Shown in pieces: positions 44,798 through 53,607 of a stretch of DNA of 64,000 bases. Positions within the stretch are counted from its first letter, which is position 1; every line of letters begins with the position of its first letter. The stretch covers positions 436,528 through 500,527 of the forward strand of contig NZ_CCXK01000015.1 of assembly GCF_000821305.1 (NCBI RefSeq), read 5' to 3'. The notes under the pieces were generated by a model. The model saw only the letters and a list, made by a program, of their open reading frames with translations. It did not search any database and had not been told where the DNA came from. The stretch comes from Clostridium culturomicium. GTDB lineage: Bacteria > Bacillota > Clostridia > Clostridiales > Clostridiaceae. Position numbers and translations under genes: made by a program.

Positions 44798-45340
44798 CTA
44801 TATCTCCTTATCTATCTTGTTCATTGCTTCAATGAATTCCTCTTTTGAAATACCATAATTATTTAATCTAGTTAGAAGTTGATTAGTATTACAATAACCG
44901 ATTCCTAATTCTCTTCCGACTGCATCTCTTCTTTTTCTAGCATCCTTATCCGCTGTAAGCTTAAAGAAATGCATATCTTGTATAGTAAACTCAGTTCTCT
45001 TTTCTTTCAATTCACACTTAGCACCATTTAAAGCTTTTATTATTGTTTCTGGAGATGCATTTTCAACACCTATGTCATCCCCCTTACGCCCTTCACTTTG
45101 AGTTATATATGCATGTTTTATATCTGGAACTCTTTTAGAAATTATTCTTCTTATTTTTTCGCCGGCAAAGTCTGGGTCTGTTAATACAATCACACCCTGT
45201 CTCTTGTTTGCCTCTTTAATTTTATCAATTATCTTACTGTTTATTCCAAACCCACTAACTGAAATTACTTCTGCATCAACAGCTCTCTTCACTGCTGTTA
45301 CATCATCTCTTCCTTCAACAACTATTACTTCCTTAATCAT
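44798..45340 (-). CDS. rnmV: Ribonuclease M5
   Basis: Toprim-domain nuclease that matures 5S rRNA. From the ATG at 45340 it has 180 residues: IKEVIVVEGRDDVTAVKRAVDA, VLTDPDFAGEKIRR and PDIKHAYITQSEGRK are typical. The longer start at 45358 is rejected because GGAGG lies 5 bases before the ATG at 45340. Order yabE-rnmV-ksgA is conserved in Firmicutes. Confidence 0.94.
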   Translation of the reverse strand: MIKEVIVVEGRDDVTAVKRAVDAEVISVSGFGINSKIIDKIKEANKRQGVIVLTDPDFAGEKIRRIISKRVPDIKHAYITQSEGRKGDDIGVENASPETIIKALNGAKCELKEKRTEFTIQDMHFFKLTADKDARKRRDAVGRELGIGYCNTNQLLTRLNNYGISKEEFIEAMNKIDKEI

Positions 45341-45476
45341 ATTATCCTCCGATATCATCCTATATGTATATAGCTTACGCTTACGTAAATAATTTATATT
45401 ATCATTTTTATTGTGATCAATCTATTGTAATTATATCATAGCCTCTTTAAATTTATACAAAAATAATAGACAAATA

Positions 45477-45502
45477 AAAATAGGAGCATATGCTCCTATT
45501 TT
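45477..45502 (-). terminator. Terminator overlapping the yabE stop codon
   Basis: Palindrome AAAATAGGAGCAT / ATGCTCCTATTTT. It includes the TAG stop codon of the gene at 45496. T-rich sequence follows on the minus strand. Confidence 0.8.
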
Positions 45503-46521
45503 AAAATATATACATTAACCTGTCTTCTACCCCAACTAACACATTCCTCATAGGTATTAAAGTATACATCAACTATATTTCCTTTAATTGCTCCACCTGT
45601 ATCTGCGGCGATAGCTAGTCCATATCCTTCGATGTAAAGCTTAGTTCCTAATGGAATAACTCTTGGGTCAACTGCTACTGTACTGTATCCATTTGGATCA
45701 CGACTTACTGTAGCTCCTGTAGCTGTTATAGTACCTGAGTCTCCTCTATCTGCGGTATAAGCTGTAGATTCACAAGATAAAACGCTTGAATATGCGTATT
45801 CTACATTACTATCACCACGAGAAGGTCTTACAACCGCCATTGTACCTATTTCAACAACTTTATTTATAGGATTTTTGCTTACTGTTTCTTCAACAACTCT
45901 TCTTCTAACTTCTTTTCCATTTTCATACACAACCTCTGTTATGATTTTTCTTTCACCTTCAGATCCTTCTTGTACTACTTGTTCTATTCCTTGTTTAAGT
46001 TCAGAATTGTTTTTTGTTTCAGTGTCAAAAGCAATTGGTTGAAATTCTGTTACAAGCTCTTTGTTTACCCTGGTAATTTCAATTGTCATTCCAGACTTTA
46101 AAGCTTGATCTACTGAAGGTTCTATCATGTCCTCTTCACCAACAGTGATATTTTCCGCTGTTAGCATGTCCTTAATAGTTTTTTCAGCAGAAGTTATAGG
46201 CATAATATCTCCGTCTATAACTATTTCAACATTAACTGCTTTATCAATATAAATTATGTCACCATCGTTAATTTTGCTGTCTAATGCTACAGATATCTTA
46301 TCCTTATCTGCAACTGTTATGCCGTTGTCTTTAAGAATATTTTTTAAATTTTTAGATAGCGTAGTTATTTCTACTGTCTGTCCATCAATTACAACATCTA
46401 TAGTGTTCTTCAAACTATACATTGCTACTGTGGCACTTAATAGAATTAACACAACAACGAACACCGTCTTTGGCCAAATTGAAGAAACATTCTTCAATTT
46501 ATCTTTGAAATTGTTTATCAT
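45496..46521 (-). CDS. yabE: YabE-like secreted protein: DUF348, G5 and 3D domains
   Basis: A cell-wall-active protein of the resuscitation-promoting/SpoIID-partner family. The 341 residues comprise a membrane anchor (about 18-36), two DUF348 repeats (about 40-155), a G5 domain (about 160-235) and a C-terminal 3D domain (about 250-341) with STAYTADRGDSGTITATG, IPLGTKLYI and the aspartate motif AADTGGAIKGNIVDVYF. The ATG follows AGGGAGGTAATCTTT. It belongs to the tatD-yabE-rnmV-ksgA cluster. Confidence 0.93.
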   Translation of the reverse strand: MINNFKDKLKNVSSIWPKTVFVVVLILLSATVAMYSLKNTIDVVIDGQTVEITTLSKNLKNILKDNGITVADKDKISVALDSKINDGDIIYIDKAVNVEIVIDGDIMPITSAEKTIKDMLTAENITVGEEDMIEPSVDQALKSGMTIEITRVNKELVTEFQPIAFDTETKNNSELKQGIEQVVQEGSEGERKIITEVVYENGKEVRRRVVEETVSKNPINKVVEIGTMAVVRPSRGDSNVEYAYSSVLSCESTAYTADRGDSGTITATGATVSRDPNGYSTVAVDPRVIPLGTKLYIEGYGLAIAADTGGAIKGNIVDVYFNTYEECVSWGRRQVNVYILK

Positions 46522-46810
46522 AAAGATTACCTCCCTCAGACAAGAGTACTTCGCTATTATATATTAAGTCATATTTAATGTCAAACTAGCACTCCAATCG
46601 TCAACACATTGAACTATATGCATAGTAATGCATATTATAAAAAATATAAAATGATAGCTATCAGAAATTATCAATATGGTTTCTAGGTTTATTAAGGTGA
46701 TAATCGCTTATTTGTAATATACATATGCATTTTATAGCTCAATTATTCTATCTTTTATTTGATAAATCTTCAGGTGTTATAGTAGTTACATTTTAGATTA
46801 TATACTATTT

Positions 46811-47572
46811 TTAAATTTTAAACAAGCTTTTAGTGTTAAATATTGTAAATTCACTTATTTCATCAACAGTCAAACCTTTAATTTCAGCTATTACTTTCAT
46901 TATGTATTCTATATAATCAGATTGATTTCTCTTGCCTCTATGTGGCGTTGGAGCCATGTACGGACAATCTGTTTCAACTAAAAGCCTTTCAATTGGTATA
47001 TTCTTAACAACTTCCTTTATAACCTTTGAATTCTTAAAGGTAACAACACCTGTAACTCCAATATAATATCCAAGTTTAATACATTCTTTTGCAAATTCAA
47101 CACTTCCTGAAAAGCAATGAACCACACCTGTAACCCCTGGATACTCCTTCATTATTGCTAAAGTATCTCCATGGGCCTCTCTATCATGAATTATTACTGG
47201 AAGGTTATATTGTTTAGCTATTTCCATTTGAGTTCTAAACACCTGTTTTTGAACTTCCTTCGGTGGATTCTCTTCCCAATAATAATCTAATCCAATCTCA
47301 CCTACTGCAACTATTTTTTTAGCTTCTGAAAGCTCTTCTATTCTTCTTTTTACACTTTCATTAAACTCATCTGCATTTTCAGGATGAATTCCAGCCGCCG
47401 CATGTACAAAGTCATACTCCTGCGAAAGCTTTACTGACATTTCTAGTCCCTCTAAACTTGAACCACAGTTAATAATTCCAACAACTCCATTGTTCTTTAG
47501 TGACTTCAATAATTCTGCTCTATCTTCATTAAATTGTTCATCATCATAATGTGCGTGTGAATCAAATATCAT
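46811..47572 (-). CDS. tatD: TatD family metal-dependent DNase
   Basis: A 253-residue TIM-barrel hydrolase: MIFDSHAHYDDEQFNEDR (HxH metal ligands), AVGEIGLDYYWE (Glu ligand), VIIHDREAHGDT, GVVHCFSGS and VETDCPYMAPTPHRGKRNQ. The frame extends to 47614, but the ATG at 47572 lies 7 bases after GGAGA, which the longer version would place inside the coding part. It follows the metG transcript, separated by a terminator. Confidence 0.93.
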   Translation of the reverse strand: MIFDSHAHYDDEQFNEDRAELLKSLKNNGVVGIINCGSSLEGLEMSVKLSQEYDFVHAAAGIHPENADEFNESVKRRIEELSEAKKIVAVGEIGLDYYWEENPPKEVQKQVFRTQMEIAKQYNLPVIIHDREAHGDTLAIMKEYPGVTGVVHCFSGSVEFAKECIKLGYYIGVTGVVTFKNSKVIKEVVKNIPIERLLVETDCPYMAPTPHRGKRNQSDYIEYIMKVIAEIKGLTVDEISEFTIFNTKSLFKI

Positions 47573-47640
47573 AATCATTCTCCATTCTTCTTTATATGTT
47601 AAATATTTTACCACATACTATAAATTTTACCCACAAAAAA

Positions 47641-47667
47641 GGTTCATCATAAACTTTATGATGAACC
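47641..47667 (-). terminator. Terminator of metG
   Basis: Thirteen-base arms GGTTCATCATAAA and TTTATGATGAACC; the minus strand continues TTTTTTG. It begins 14 bases past the metG stop codon. Confidence 0.92.
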
Positions 47668-47681
47668 CTTGTATTCTTTTT

Positions 47682-49622
47682 TTATCTCACTATTGAACCT
47701 GACTCAATTTCGCCAGGATCTGCTACAAATAATTTAGAATCATCATCTGTCGCAGCACATAAAATCATTCCTTGTGACAATTCGCCCCTTAAAGTTACAG
47801 GCTTAAGGTTTGCTACAAGAACAACATTTTTACCTACTAACTCTTCTGGCTTGTAGTGCATTGCAATTCCTGATATAACCTGACGAACTTCTCCACCTAA
47901 GTCAACTTTAAGTTTTAAAAGTTTCTTAGCCTTTTTAACTGGCTCGCACTCTAAAACTTTAACTACTCTTAAATCAATTTTCTCGAAATCGTCTATAGTT
48001 ATTTCTTCTTTGATTGGAGTAATCTCTCTCTTTGCCTCTGCCTTTTCTTGCTCTGCTTTTCTTTTTTCTATTTCAGCAACTATAGCTTCAACATCTAATC
48101 TTGGGAATATAGCTGCACCTCTGTTAACCTTAGTTCCGGCTACAGTTCCATCAAATGAATTTAAGCTTTCTAAATCTGTTTTTGAAATATTAAGCTGCTC
48201 ATTTATTTTTACACTTGTTTCTGGTAAGAAAGGTACAAGTAAGCTTGATACAAATCTTATGCTTTCACATAAGTTGTAAAGCACTGTAGCAAGTCTGTCC
48301 TTTTGAGTTTCATCTTTTCCAAGAACCCAAGGAGTTGTTTCATCTATATATTTATTTGTTCTTCTAATTAAGTTCCAGATCTGATCTAAAGCATCTGCAA
48401 TTCTTAAGTGCTCCATTTTATCTGCTACTTTTTTAGGTGTTGCAAGTGCTAATGAAATAAGCTCTTCATCAACAGCTTCCTTAACCACTGGTGCTGGAAT
48501 TACTCCCTCAAAATACTTTTCAACCATTGTAACTGTTCTAGAAACAAGGTTTCCTAAAGTATTAGCAAGGTCTGAATTGATTCTTTCTGCAACAAGCTCC
48601 CAAGTTATCACACCATCATTGTCAAATGGCATTTCGTGAAGGACAAAGTAACGAACTGCATCAACACCAAAGAATTCTACTAAATCATCAGCATATATAA
48701 CATTCCCCTTTGATTTACTCATCTTTCCATCACCTTGTAAAAGCCATGGGTGACCAAAGATTTGCTTTGGTAGCGGAATATCAAGGGCCATTAACATTAT
48801 TGGCCAGTAAATTGTGTGGAAACGAAGAATATCCTTACCAATTAAGTGTAAATCAGCTGGCCAGAACTTTGTATAAAGCTCAGAATGGTCTCCATCTAAA
48901 TCATATCCAAGTCCTGTTATATAGTTTGAAAGGGCATCAAGCCATACATATACAACATGCTTATCATCAAAATCTACTGGTATACCCCATTTAAATGATG
49001 TTCTTGATACACATAAATCTTGTAATCCTGGTAATAAGAAGTTATTCATCATCTCATTTTTACGAGATTCAGGCTGAATGAATTCTGGATGAGTATTTAT
49101 ATGCTCGATTAATCTATCAGTATACTTGCTAAGCTTTAAGAAGTAAGCTTCCTCCTTAGCTGGCTCAACTTCTCTTCCGCAATCTGGACATTTTCCATCA
49201 ACTAATTGAGATGCTGTGAAGAAAGACTCACATGGTGTACAATACATTCCTTCATAATGACCTTTATATATATCTCCTTGCTCATAAAGCTTCTTGAAGA
49301 TTTTTTGAACCTGCTTTTCATGATATTCATCAGTTGTTCTAACAAATTTATCATAAGATGTATTCATTAAATCCCAGATTCCTTTAATCTGTCCTGCTAC
49401 TCCATCAACAAATTCCTGTGGTGTAATATTAGCCTCTTGAGCCTTTAACTCAATTTTTTGACCATGCTCATCTGTTCCTGTTTGGAACTGAACATCGTAT
49501 CCTTGTAATCTTTTAAATCTTGCTATACTATCAGCTAAAACTATTTCATAAGTATTCCCAATATGCGGTTTACCTGAAGTATATGCGATTGCAGTAGTAA
49601 TATAATATGGTTTCTTTGACAT
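47682..49622 (-). CDS. metG: Methionine--tRNA ligase with C-terminal tRNA-binding domain
   Basis: Charges tRNA-Met. The 646-residue protein has the HIGN variant of the HIGH motif (SGKPHIGNTYE), a zinc knuckle CTPCESFFTASQLVDGKCPDC-type segment near 130, and KMSKSKGN near 300. The last ~100 residues form the OB-fold EMAP-type domain (IDLRVVKVLECEPVKKAKKLL to the end) that increases tRNA affinity. The ATG follows GAGGAGGAAAATAT. A T-box leader lies directly upstream. Confidence 0.97.
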   Translation of the reverse strand: MSKKPYYITTAIAYTSGKPHIGNTYEIVLADSIARFKRLQGYDVQFQTGTDEHGQKIELKAQEANITPQEFVDGVAGQIKGIWDLMNTSYDKFVRTTDEYHEKQVQKIFKKLYEQGDIYKGHYEGMYCTPCESFFTASQLVDGKCPDCGREVEPAKEEAYFLKLSKYTDRLIEHINTHPEFIQPESRKNEMMNNFLLPGLQDLCVSRTSFKWGIPVDFDDKHVVYVWLDALSNYITGLGYDLDGDHSELYTKFWPADLHLIGKDILRFHTIYWPIMLMALDIPLPKQIFGHPWLLQGDGKMSKSKGNVIYADDLVEFFGVDAVRYFVLHEMPFDNDGVITWELVAERINSDLANTLGNLVSRTVTMVEKYFEGVIPAPVVKEAVDEELISLALATPKKVADKMEHLRIADALDQIWNLIRRTNKYIDETTPWVLGKDETQKDRLATVLYNLCESIRFVSSLLVPFLPETSVKINEQLNISKTDLESLNSFDGTVAGTKVNRGAAIFPRLDVEAIVAEIEKRKAEQEKAEAKREITPIKEEITIDDFEKIDLRVVKVLECEPVKKAKKLLKLKVDLGGEVRQVISGIAMHYKPEELVGKNVVLVANLKPVTLRGELSQGMILCAATDDDSKLFVADPGEIESGSIVR

Positions 49623-49674
49623 ATATTTTCCTCCTCTAGTTCTATCTAAATTTATAAAAATTATCTAATTAAAA

Positions 49675-49955
49675 ATAAAAAGCCTCTATGTAGAATATGT
49701 TCTACATAGAGGCGTTATATACGCGTTACCACTCTAATTTATACCTTTCTCACGAAAAATACCTTAATAAGTAACTCCATCCAATGGATTTTTATTACTT
49801 TGTCATGTAAGGGTGACTGCCCTATCTTCCTAGGCTTAAGCTTCAGAAAATCTGCTCCAAGACCATATTCCTAAGCTTCCTTAACGCTAGCTTTCACCTT
49901 TTCTAGCTCTCTGTAGAAAATTCCCCTCAGTACTCTTCTTTTCATAGCATTATTA
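49675..49955 (-). promoter_or_regulatory. T-box leader of metG (tRNA-Met sensing)
   Basis: Minus-strand leader with stem I segments ACAGAGAGCTAG and AAGGTGAAAGCTAG, a specifier ATG (49866-49864) and a T-box bulge TAGAGTGGTAACGCG whose TGGT pairs with ACCA. The terminator has 14-base arms GCCTCTATGTAGAA / TTCTACATAGAGGC (49713-49700 and 49695-49682) followed by TTTTTATTTTT. Confidence 0.92.
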
Positions 49956-49970
49956 AAATTTAAAATTGAA

Positions 49971-50087
49971 GCTCCTCCTCATATTCATTCGGTGGAATGC
50001 TCAAAGAGTAAGTTCCTATAACCAAATCATAAATTTGGACATTCACTTAACTCCCACTATCTAAATCAAAGATTTAGAGTGTCACTT
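49971..50087 (-). repeat. Dispersed modular repeat, copy C
   Basis: Reading the minus strand: TTAAGTGACACT, core CTAAATCTTTGATTTAG (50077-50061, perfect arms), GTTAAGTGAATGT, core CCAAATTTATGATTTGG (50038-50022), GGAACTTACTCTTTGAG and CCACCGAATGAATATGAGG. All modules match copies A and B in order. It begins almost at the metG transcription start. Confidence 0.8.
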
Positions 50088-50089
50088 AA

Positions 50090-50118
50090 ATAATAATACT
50101 ATAGCTATAATATGTCAA
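50090..50118 (-). promoter_or_regulatory. Sigma-A promoter of the metG leader
   Basis: On the minus strand TTGACA (50118-50113), 17-base spacer, TATTAT (50095-50090). Transcription would begin near 50083 and pass through repeat copy C before the T-box. Confidence 0.72.
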
Positions 50119-50324
50119 CGATATAATCTTATTGCCATAATAAAATATTTTATTAACACTTTATTTTTCATTCCACACCTATTTTTTTACTCAAATATGA
50201 ATTATGATTATATATGTGGTATTTGTATTAAATTACATTTATTTAAATATAAACCATGAATATTCGATATTTATCACTTTATATGATATATCATTATACT
50301 TTTTCTTAAGGAGGGGAATCAATT

Positions 50325-51704
50325 TTGGAATTTATAAGAAATAATCTATCTTTAAATAAATCTACTGTAAAAGATGTATTAAAACTATCATTACCAGCAG
50401 TTGTTGAAATGATGTTATATACTATGATTTGGACTGTAGATACCATGATGATCGGACAATATGGTGGTGATTTGGCAGTTAGTACTGTGGGAATATCCTG
50501 CGAAGTTATCTACACCTTCACAAATATCCTTGTTGCTCAAAGCTTATCTGTTGGTATTACCTCTATAGTTGCAAGACGATATGGAGCTAAGGAATATAAT
50601 ATCGCCGAAGAATATGCAACCATTGGTGTTGGATTAGGTGCTATCGTCAGCTTTATAACTACTATTTTTATTTTTTTCTTCAGCAAGAAATTATTAATAA
50701 TAGCAGGTGCTGAGCCAAGCATCATAAGCCTTGGAAAAGTATATATCAACATTGTTTGTATTGGACTTCCTTTTAATATGCTTAGCAGTATGTTGGCAGC
50801 TGTAAACCGATCTTATGGAAATACAAAGACACCTATGTTGGTATCAATTGTAATGCTTATTGTAAATCTAACTCTAGATGCAATCCTGATTTTTGGTTTG
50901 TTCGGCTTTCCCGAATTAGGTGTAGCTGGTGCAGCTCTAGCCACAACTATTGCCAACATAGCTGGTTTTACTTATTCAGCTATCTATACTTATAAAAAAT
51001 CAAAAATAAAAATTCATGCTAAATACTTAAAAAAGCTTTGTGGTTTCAAACTTAAAGATATAACCTTATTATCTATTCCAGCCGGCATGCAGGAGGCTGC
51101 ATACAGTATCGCACGCCTATTAACCAGCATGATGATTATGCATCTTGGTACAGTCGCCTTTGCAGCAAATCAAATAACCCTGACCCTTGAGAATATTTCC
51201 TTCATGCCTGGATGGGGATTTGCCGTAGCTGCAACGACACTAGTCGGAAACAAGGTTGGAGAAGGAGATTATAAAAAAGCACGTGAATATGGAAGAACTG
51301 CTGGTATTCTTGGTCTGAGTGTTATGCTTGTGTTTACTTTGTTATTTCTGATTTTCCCAACACAACTTATTAGGATGTTTATAAGTGGTGAAAGCACAGA
51401 AGTAATCACTCTTGGAGCCGCTTGTCTTATGATTGCTGCCGCAGAGCAGCCAATGATTGCAATTTCAATGATTGTTGGAGGTATTTTTAAAGGGTATGGT
51501 AATACTAAAACTCCATTTAAAATAGCCTTTCTTACCTCTTGGCTTATAAGACTACCTTTAGTATTTATCTTCATATATATCCTTGAATCACCGATTACAA
51601 CCTTCTGGTTTATCTGCCTAATTCAATGGACTGTAGACGGAAGCTTACTTTATATTTTCTATAATAAAAAATTAAAACCTATCAATAACGAAAACATACT
51701 TTAA
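50325..51704 (+). CDS. MATE family multidrug efflux transporter
   Basis: Integral membrane drug/sodium antiporter, 459 residues with about twelve membrane helices in two homologous halves. MMLYTMIWTVDTMMIGQYGG and GIPAGMQEAAYSIARL-type segments begin each half. The start is TTG at 50325 with AAGGAGGGG 8 bases before it. It has a good terminator and no obvious partner genes; the promoter is not clear in the 200 bases upstream, which are very AT-rich. Confidence 0.9.
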   Translation: MEFIRNNLSLNKSTVKDVLKLSLPAVVEMMLYTMIWTVDTMMIGQYGGDLAVSTVGISCEVIYTFTNILVAQSLSVGITSIVARRYGAKEYNIAEEYATIGVGLGAIVSFITTIFIFFFSKKLLIIAGAEPSIISLGKVYINIVCIGLPFNMLSSMLAAVNRSYGNTKTPMLVSIVMLIVNLTLDAILIFGLFGFPELGVAGAALATTIANIAGFTYSAIYTYKKSKIKIHAKYLKKLCGFKLKDITLLSIPAGMQEAAYSIARLLTSMMIMHLGTVAFAANQITLTLENISFMPGWGFAVAATTLVGNKVGEGDYKKAREYGRTAGILGLSVMLVFTLLFLIFPTQLIRMFISGESTEVITLGAACLMIAAAEQPMIAISMIVGGIFKGYGNTKTPFKIAFLTSWLIRLPLVFIFIYILESPITTFWFICLIQWTVDGSLLYIFYNKKLKPINNENIL

Positions 51705-51709
51705 AAACT

Positions 51710-51739
51710 AAGGAGCTTAAGCATCAGCTTAAGCTCCTT
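51710..51739. terminator. Bidirectional terminator between MATE gene and spmB
   Basis: Thirteen-base arms AAGGAGCTTAAGC and GCTTAAGCTCCTT around a 4-base loop, T-runs on both sides. Confidence 0.92.
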
Positions 51740-52270
51740 TTATCTAATTAAAAATGCCGCTAAATTTACTGCAATCAGAACTGCACATAAATCTACTATT
51801 AAAGCTACCCATAAGCTATGTCTAATTTTTTTAATTCCAACAGCACCAAAATATACTGTTAGAGTATAAAAAATTGTTTCTGTACCTCCCATAATAATTG
51901 AAGACAAAAATCCTAAATATGAATCTGGACCATAACTTTTAACTAAATCTGTAAAGACTCCTACTGCACCACTTCCTGATAAAGGCTTTATTAACACTAA
52001 TGGAACTATTTCCGGAGGTATTCCAACTAAATTCACACCTGGTTTTACTAATTTAATAAAATAATCCATTGCTCCAGATGCCTTAAAGCAGTTCACCGCT
52101 ATAAGCATAGCTAATAAATATGGAAAAATCCTAAGACACACACTCATTCCATCCTTTGCACCTTCAATAAAGCACTCGTACACCTTTACTTTTTTTATTA
52201 TCCCATACAATACTACTGCACCTATAATTATTGGAATTATTCCCTTTAATATATAACTAAATATACCCAT
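51740..52270 (-). CDS. spmB: Spore maturation protein B
   Basis: A 176-residue membrane protein of the nucleoside-transporter-like SpmB family, needed for spore core dehydration together with SpmA. About five hydrophobic segments, with CLRIFPYLLAMLIAVNCFKASGAMDYF and KPLSGSGAVGVFTDLVKSYGPDSYLGF as family signatures. The ATG follows AGGAGGAGAAGGC. It is 12 bases downstream of spmA. Confidence 0.94.
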   Translation of the reverse strand: MGIFSYILKGIIPIIIGAVVLYGIIKKVKVYECFIEGAKDGMSVCLRIFPYLLAMLIAVNCFKASGAMDYFIKLVKPGVNLVGIPPEIVPLVLIKPLSGSGAVGVFTDLVKSYGPDSYLGFLSSIIMGGTETIFYTLTVYFGAVGIKKIRHSLWVALIVDLCAVLIAVNLAAFLIR

Positions 52271-52282
52271 AGCCTTCTCCTC

Positions 52283-52858
52283 CTAAAAATGCTTTTGTAA
52301 CAGCTTACATAAGGTTATACCTATTACTGAAGCTGAAGTAGTTACACATAATGCTGGCAATATTATTGCTCCTGGATTTGCTGACCCAACAGCTGCTCTA
52401 ATTGAAACTACTGTAGTTGGTACAAATTGAATACATGCTGCATTTAATATTAAAAATAAAACCATATCATTACTTGCCTTTTCCTTATGACCGTTTAATC
52501 TATCCATTTCCTCCATAGCTTTAATTCCAAAAGGTGTTGCCGCATTTGATAAACCAAACATATTTGCAGTAATATTCATTACAATTGCACCTAAAGCTTT
52601 ATCATCCTGACCAGCCTCCTTAAAAATCAACCTAAGCACTGGCTTCAATCCCTTTGCTAATTTATCTGTTAACCCGCTTTTCTCAGCAATTTTCATTACG
52701 CCACACCAAAGACACATCATCCCGAGTAATTGAACAATTAACTGTACAGTATCCTCAGTTGTTGTAACAATAGTCTTAGATAAAAGTTCACCATTACCAG
52801 ATGCTAGTCCAAAAACTATTCCTATAAATAAAATTCCAAACCATATAACATTAATCAT
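52283..52858 (-). CDS. spmA: Spore maturation protein A
   Basis: A 191-residue partner of SpmB with about five membrane segments; NATMGVVFG-like start INVIWFGILFIGIVFG, TVQLIVQLLGMMCLWCGVMKIAEKSG, ATPFGIKAMEEM and CIQFVPTTVVSIRAAVG are characteristic. The frame extends to a TTG at 52894, but that has no ribosome site, whereas GGGGGG lies 8 bases before the ATG at 52858. Confidence 0.92.
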   Translation of the reverse strand: MINVIWFGILFIGIVFGLASGNGELLSKTIVTTTEDTVQLIVQLLGMMCLWCGVMKIAEKSGLTDKLAKGLKPVLRLIFKEAGQDDKALGAIVMNITANMFGLSNAATPFGIKAMEEMDRLNGHKEKASNDMVLFLILNAACIQFVPTTVVSIRAAVGSANPGAIILPALCVTTSASVIGITLCKLLQKHF

Positions 52859-53058
52859 TCCAAGTACCCCCCATAAAACTTTATTACTATTCAATTTAAT
52901 ATGATAATACCCATTAATATTATTCGTTTCTAAACCATGTATATGAGGAATACTTGTCCATTATTTAATTTTAAAGAAATTTGTTTAATTCATATTTTTA
53001 ATTATAAAATTTTCCTTTTGGGAAATACTATAAAAAACAACATAAGGAGGATATGTGC

Positions 53059-53265
53059 GTGGATTTAAATAAAATTATTGAAATGAAAAATCAAAGTCCT
53101 GGAGCCACTGCTACTTATAACAATAGAGAAATTTTTATAAGAAAAATCTATGATAACAGTGGTTTAGTCGAAGTAGTTGATTTAATTAATGGTGATGTTT
53201 ATACCCTTCATAGCAGCAAAATTGATGCACCACTTCCAAATTCCGCTTCACACAGCTTTCAATAA
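53059..53265 (+). CDS. Small hypothetical protein
   Basis: From the GTG at 53059 the protein has 68 residues: VDLNKIIEMKNQSPGATATY, a beta-hairpin-like NREIFIRKIYDNSGLVEVVDLINGDVYTL, and a loose C-terminus. GGAGG lies 8 bases before the GTG; the ATG at 53053 is only 2 bases from it. No family recognised. It is divergent from spmA. Confidence 0.5.
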   Translation: MDLNKIIEMKNQSPGATATYNNREIFIRKIYDNSGLVEVVDLINGDVYTLHSSKIDAPLPNSASHSFQ

Positions 53266-53363
53266 ACCCTTCTTTAAAAACATATTTGGGTTGAATTTAA
53301 ATCTTCTCAATGATAACATTTAAGATAGAAGTAAATAGAATTTAATTTAAAAGGAGATTTTTT

Positions 53364-53549
53364 ATGAACGAAAGCAACTTAAAGCAAGCGCAAAAGGAAA
53401 TTGATGAAGCCCTTTCTACTATTGAGAAGTTAGAAGAAACTATCCAAACAGACTCTATATCTGATGAGATAATTAAAGAAAACTTTTTATCTCTATCAAA
53501 TAAGGTTCGTGAAATAGAAGCAGTTCTAAAAAATGAAGGTATTTTATAG
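53364..53549 (+). CDS. Small helical protein
   Basis: A 61-residue, acidic, fully alpha-helical peptide (AQKEIDEALSTIEKLEETIQ) resembling short coiled-coil spacers. The ATG follows AAAAGGAGATTTTTT. A strong terminator follows, so it may form a small transcript with the gene at 53059. Function unknown. Confidence 0.5.
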   Translation: MNESNLKQAQKEIDEALSTIEKLEETIQTDSISDEIIKENFLSLSNKVREIEAVLKNEGIL

Positions 53550-53566
53550 TCTAATTGTTTACATAA

Positions 53567-53604
53567 AAGAAGCACAACTACATCAAATTGTAGTTGTGCT
53601 TCTT
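53567..53604. terminator. Bidirectional terminator before pepA
   Basis: Sixteen-base arms AAGAAGCACAACTACA and TGTAGTTGTGCTTCTT around a 6-base loop; T-rich sequence on the plus strand, A-run on the minus side. Confidence 0.93.
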
Positions 53605-53607
53605 ATT

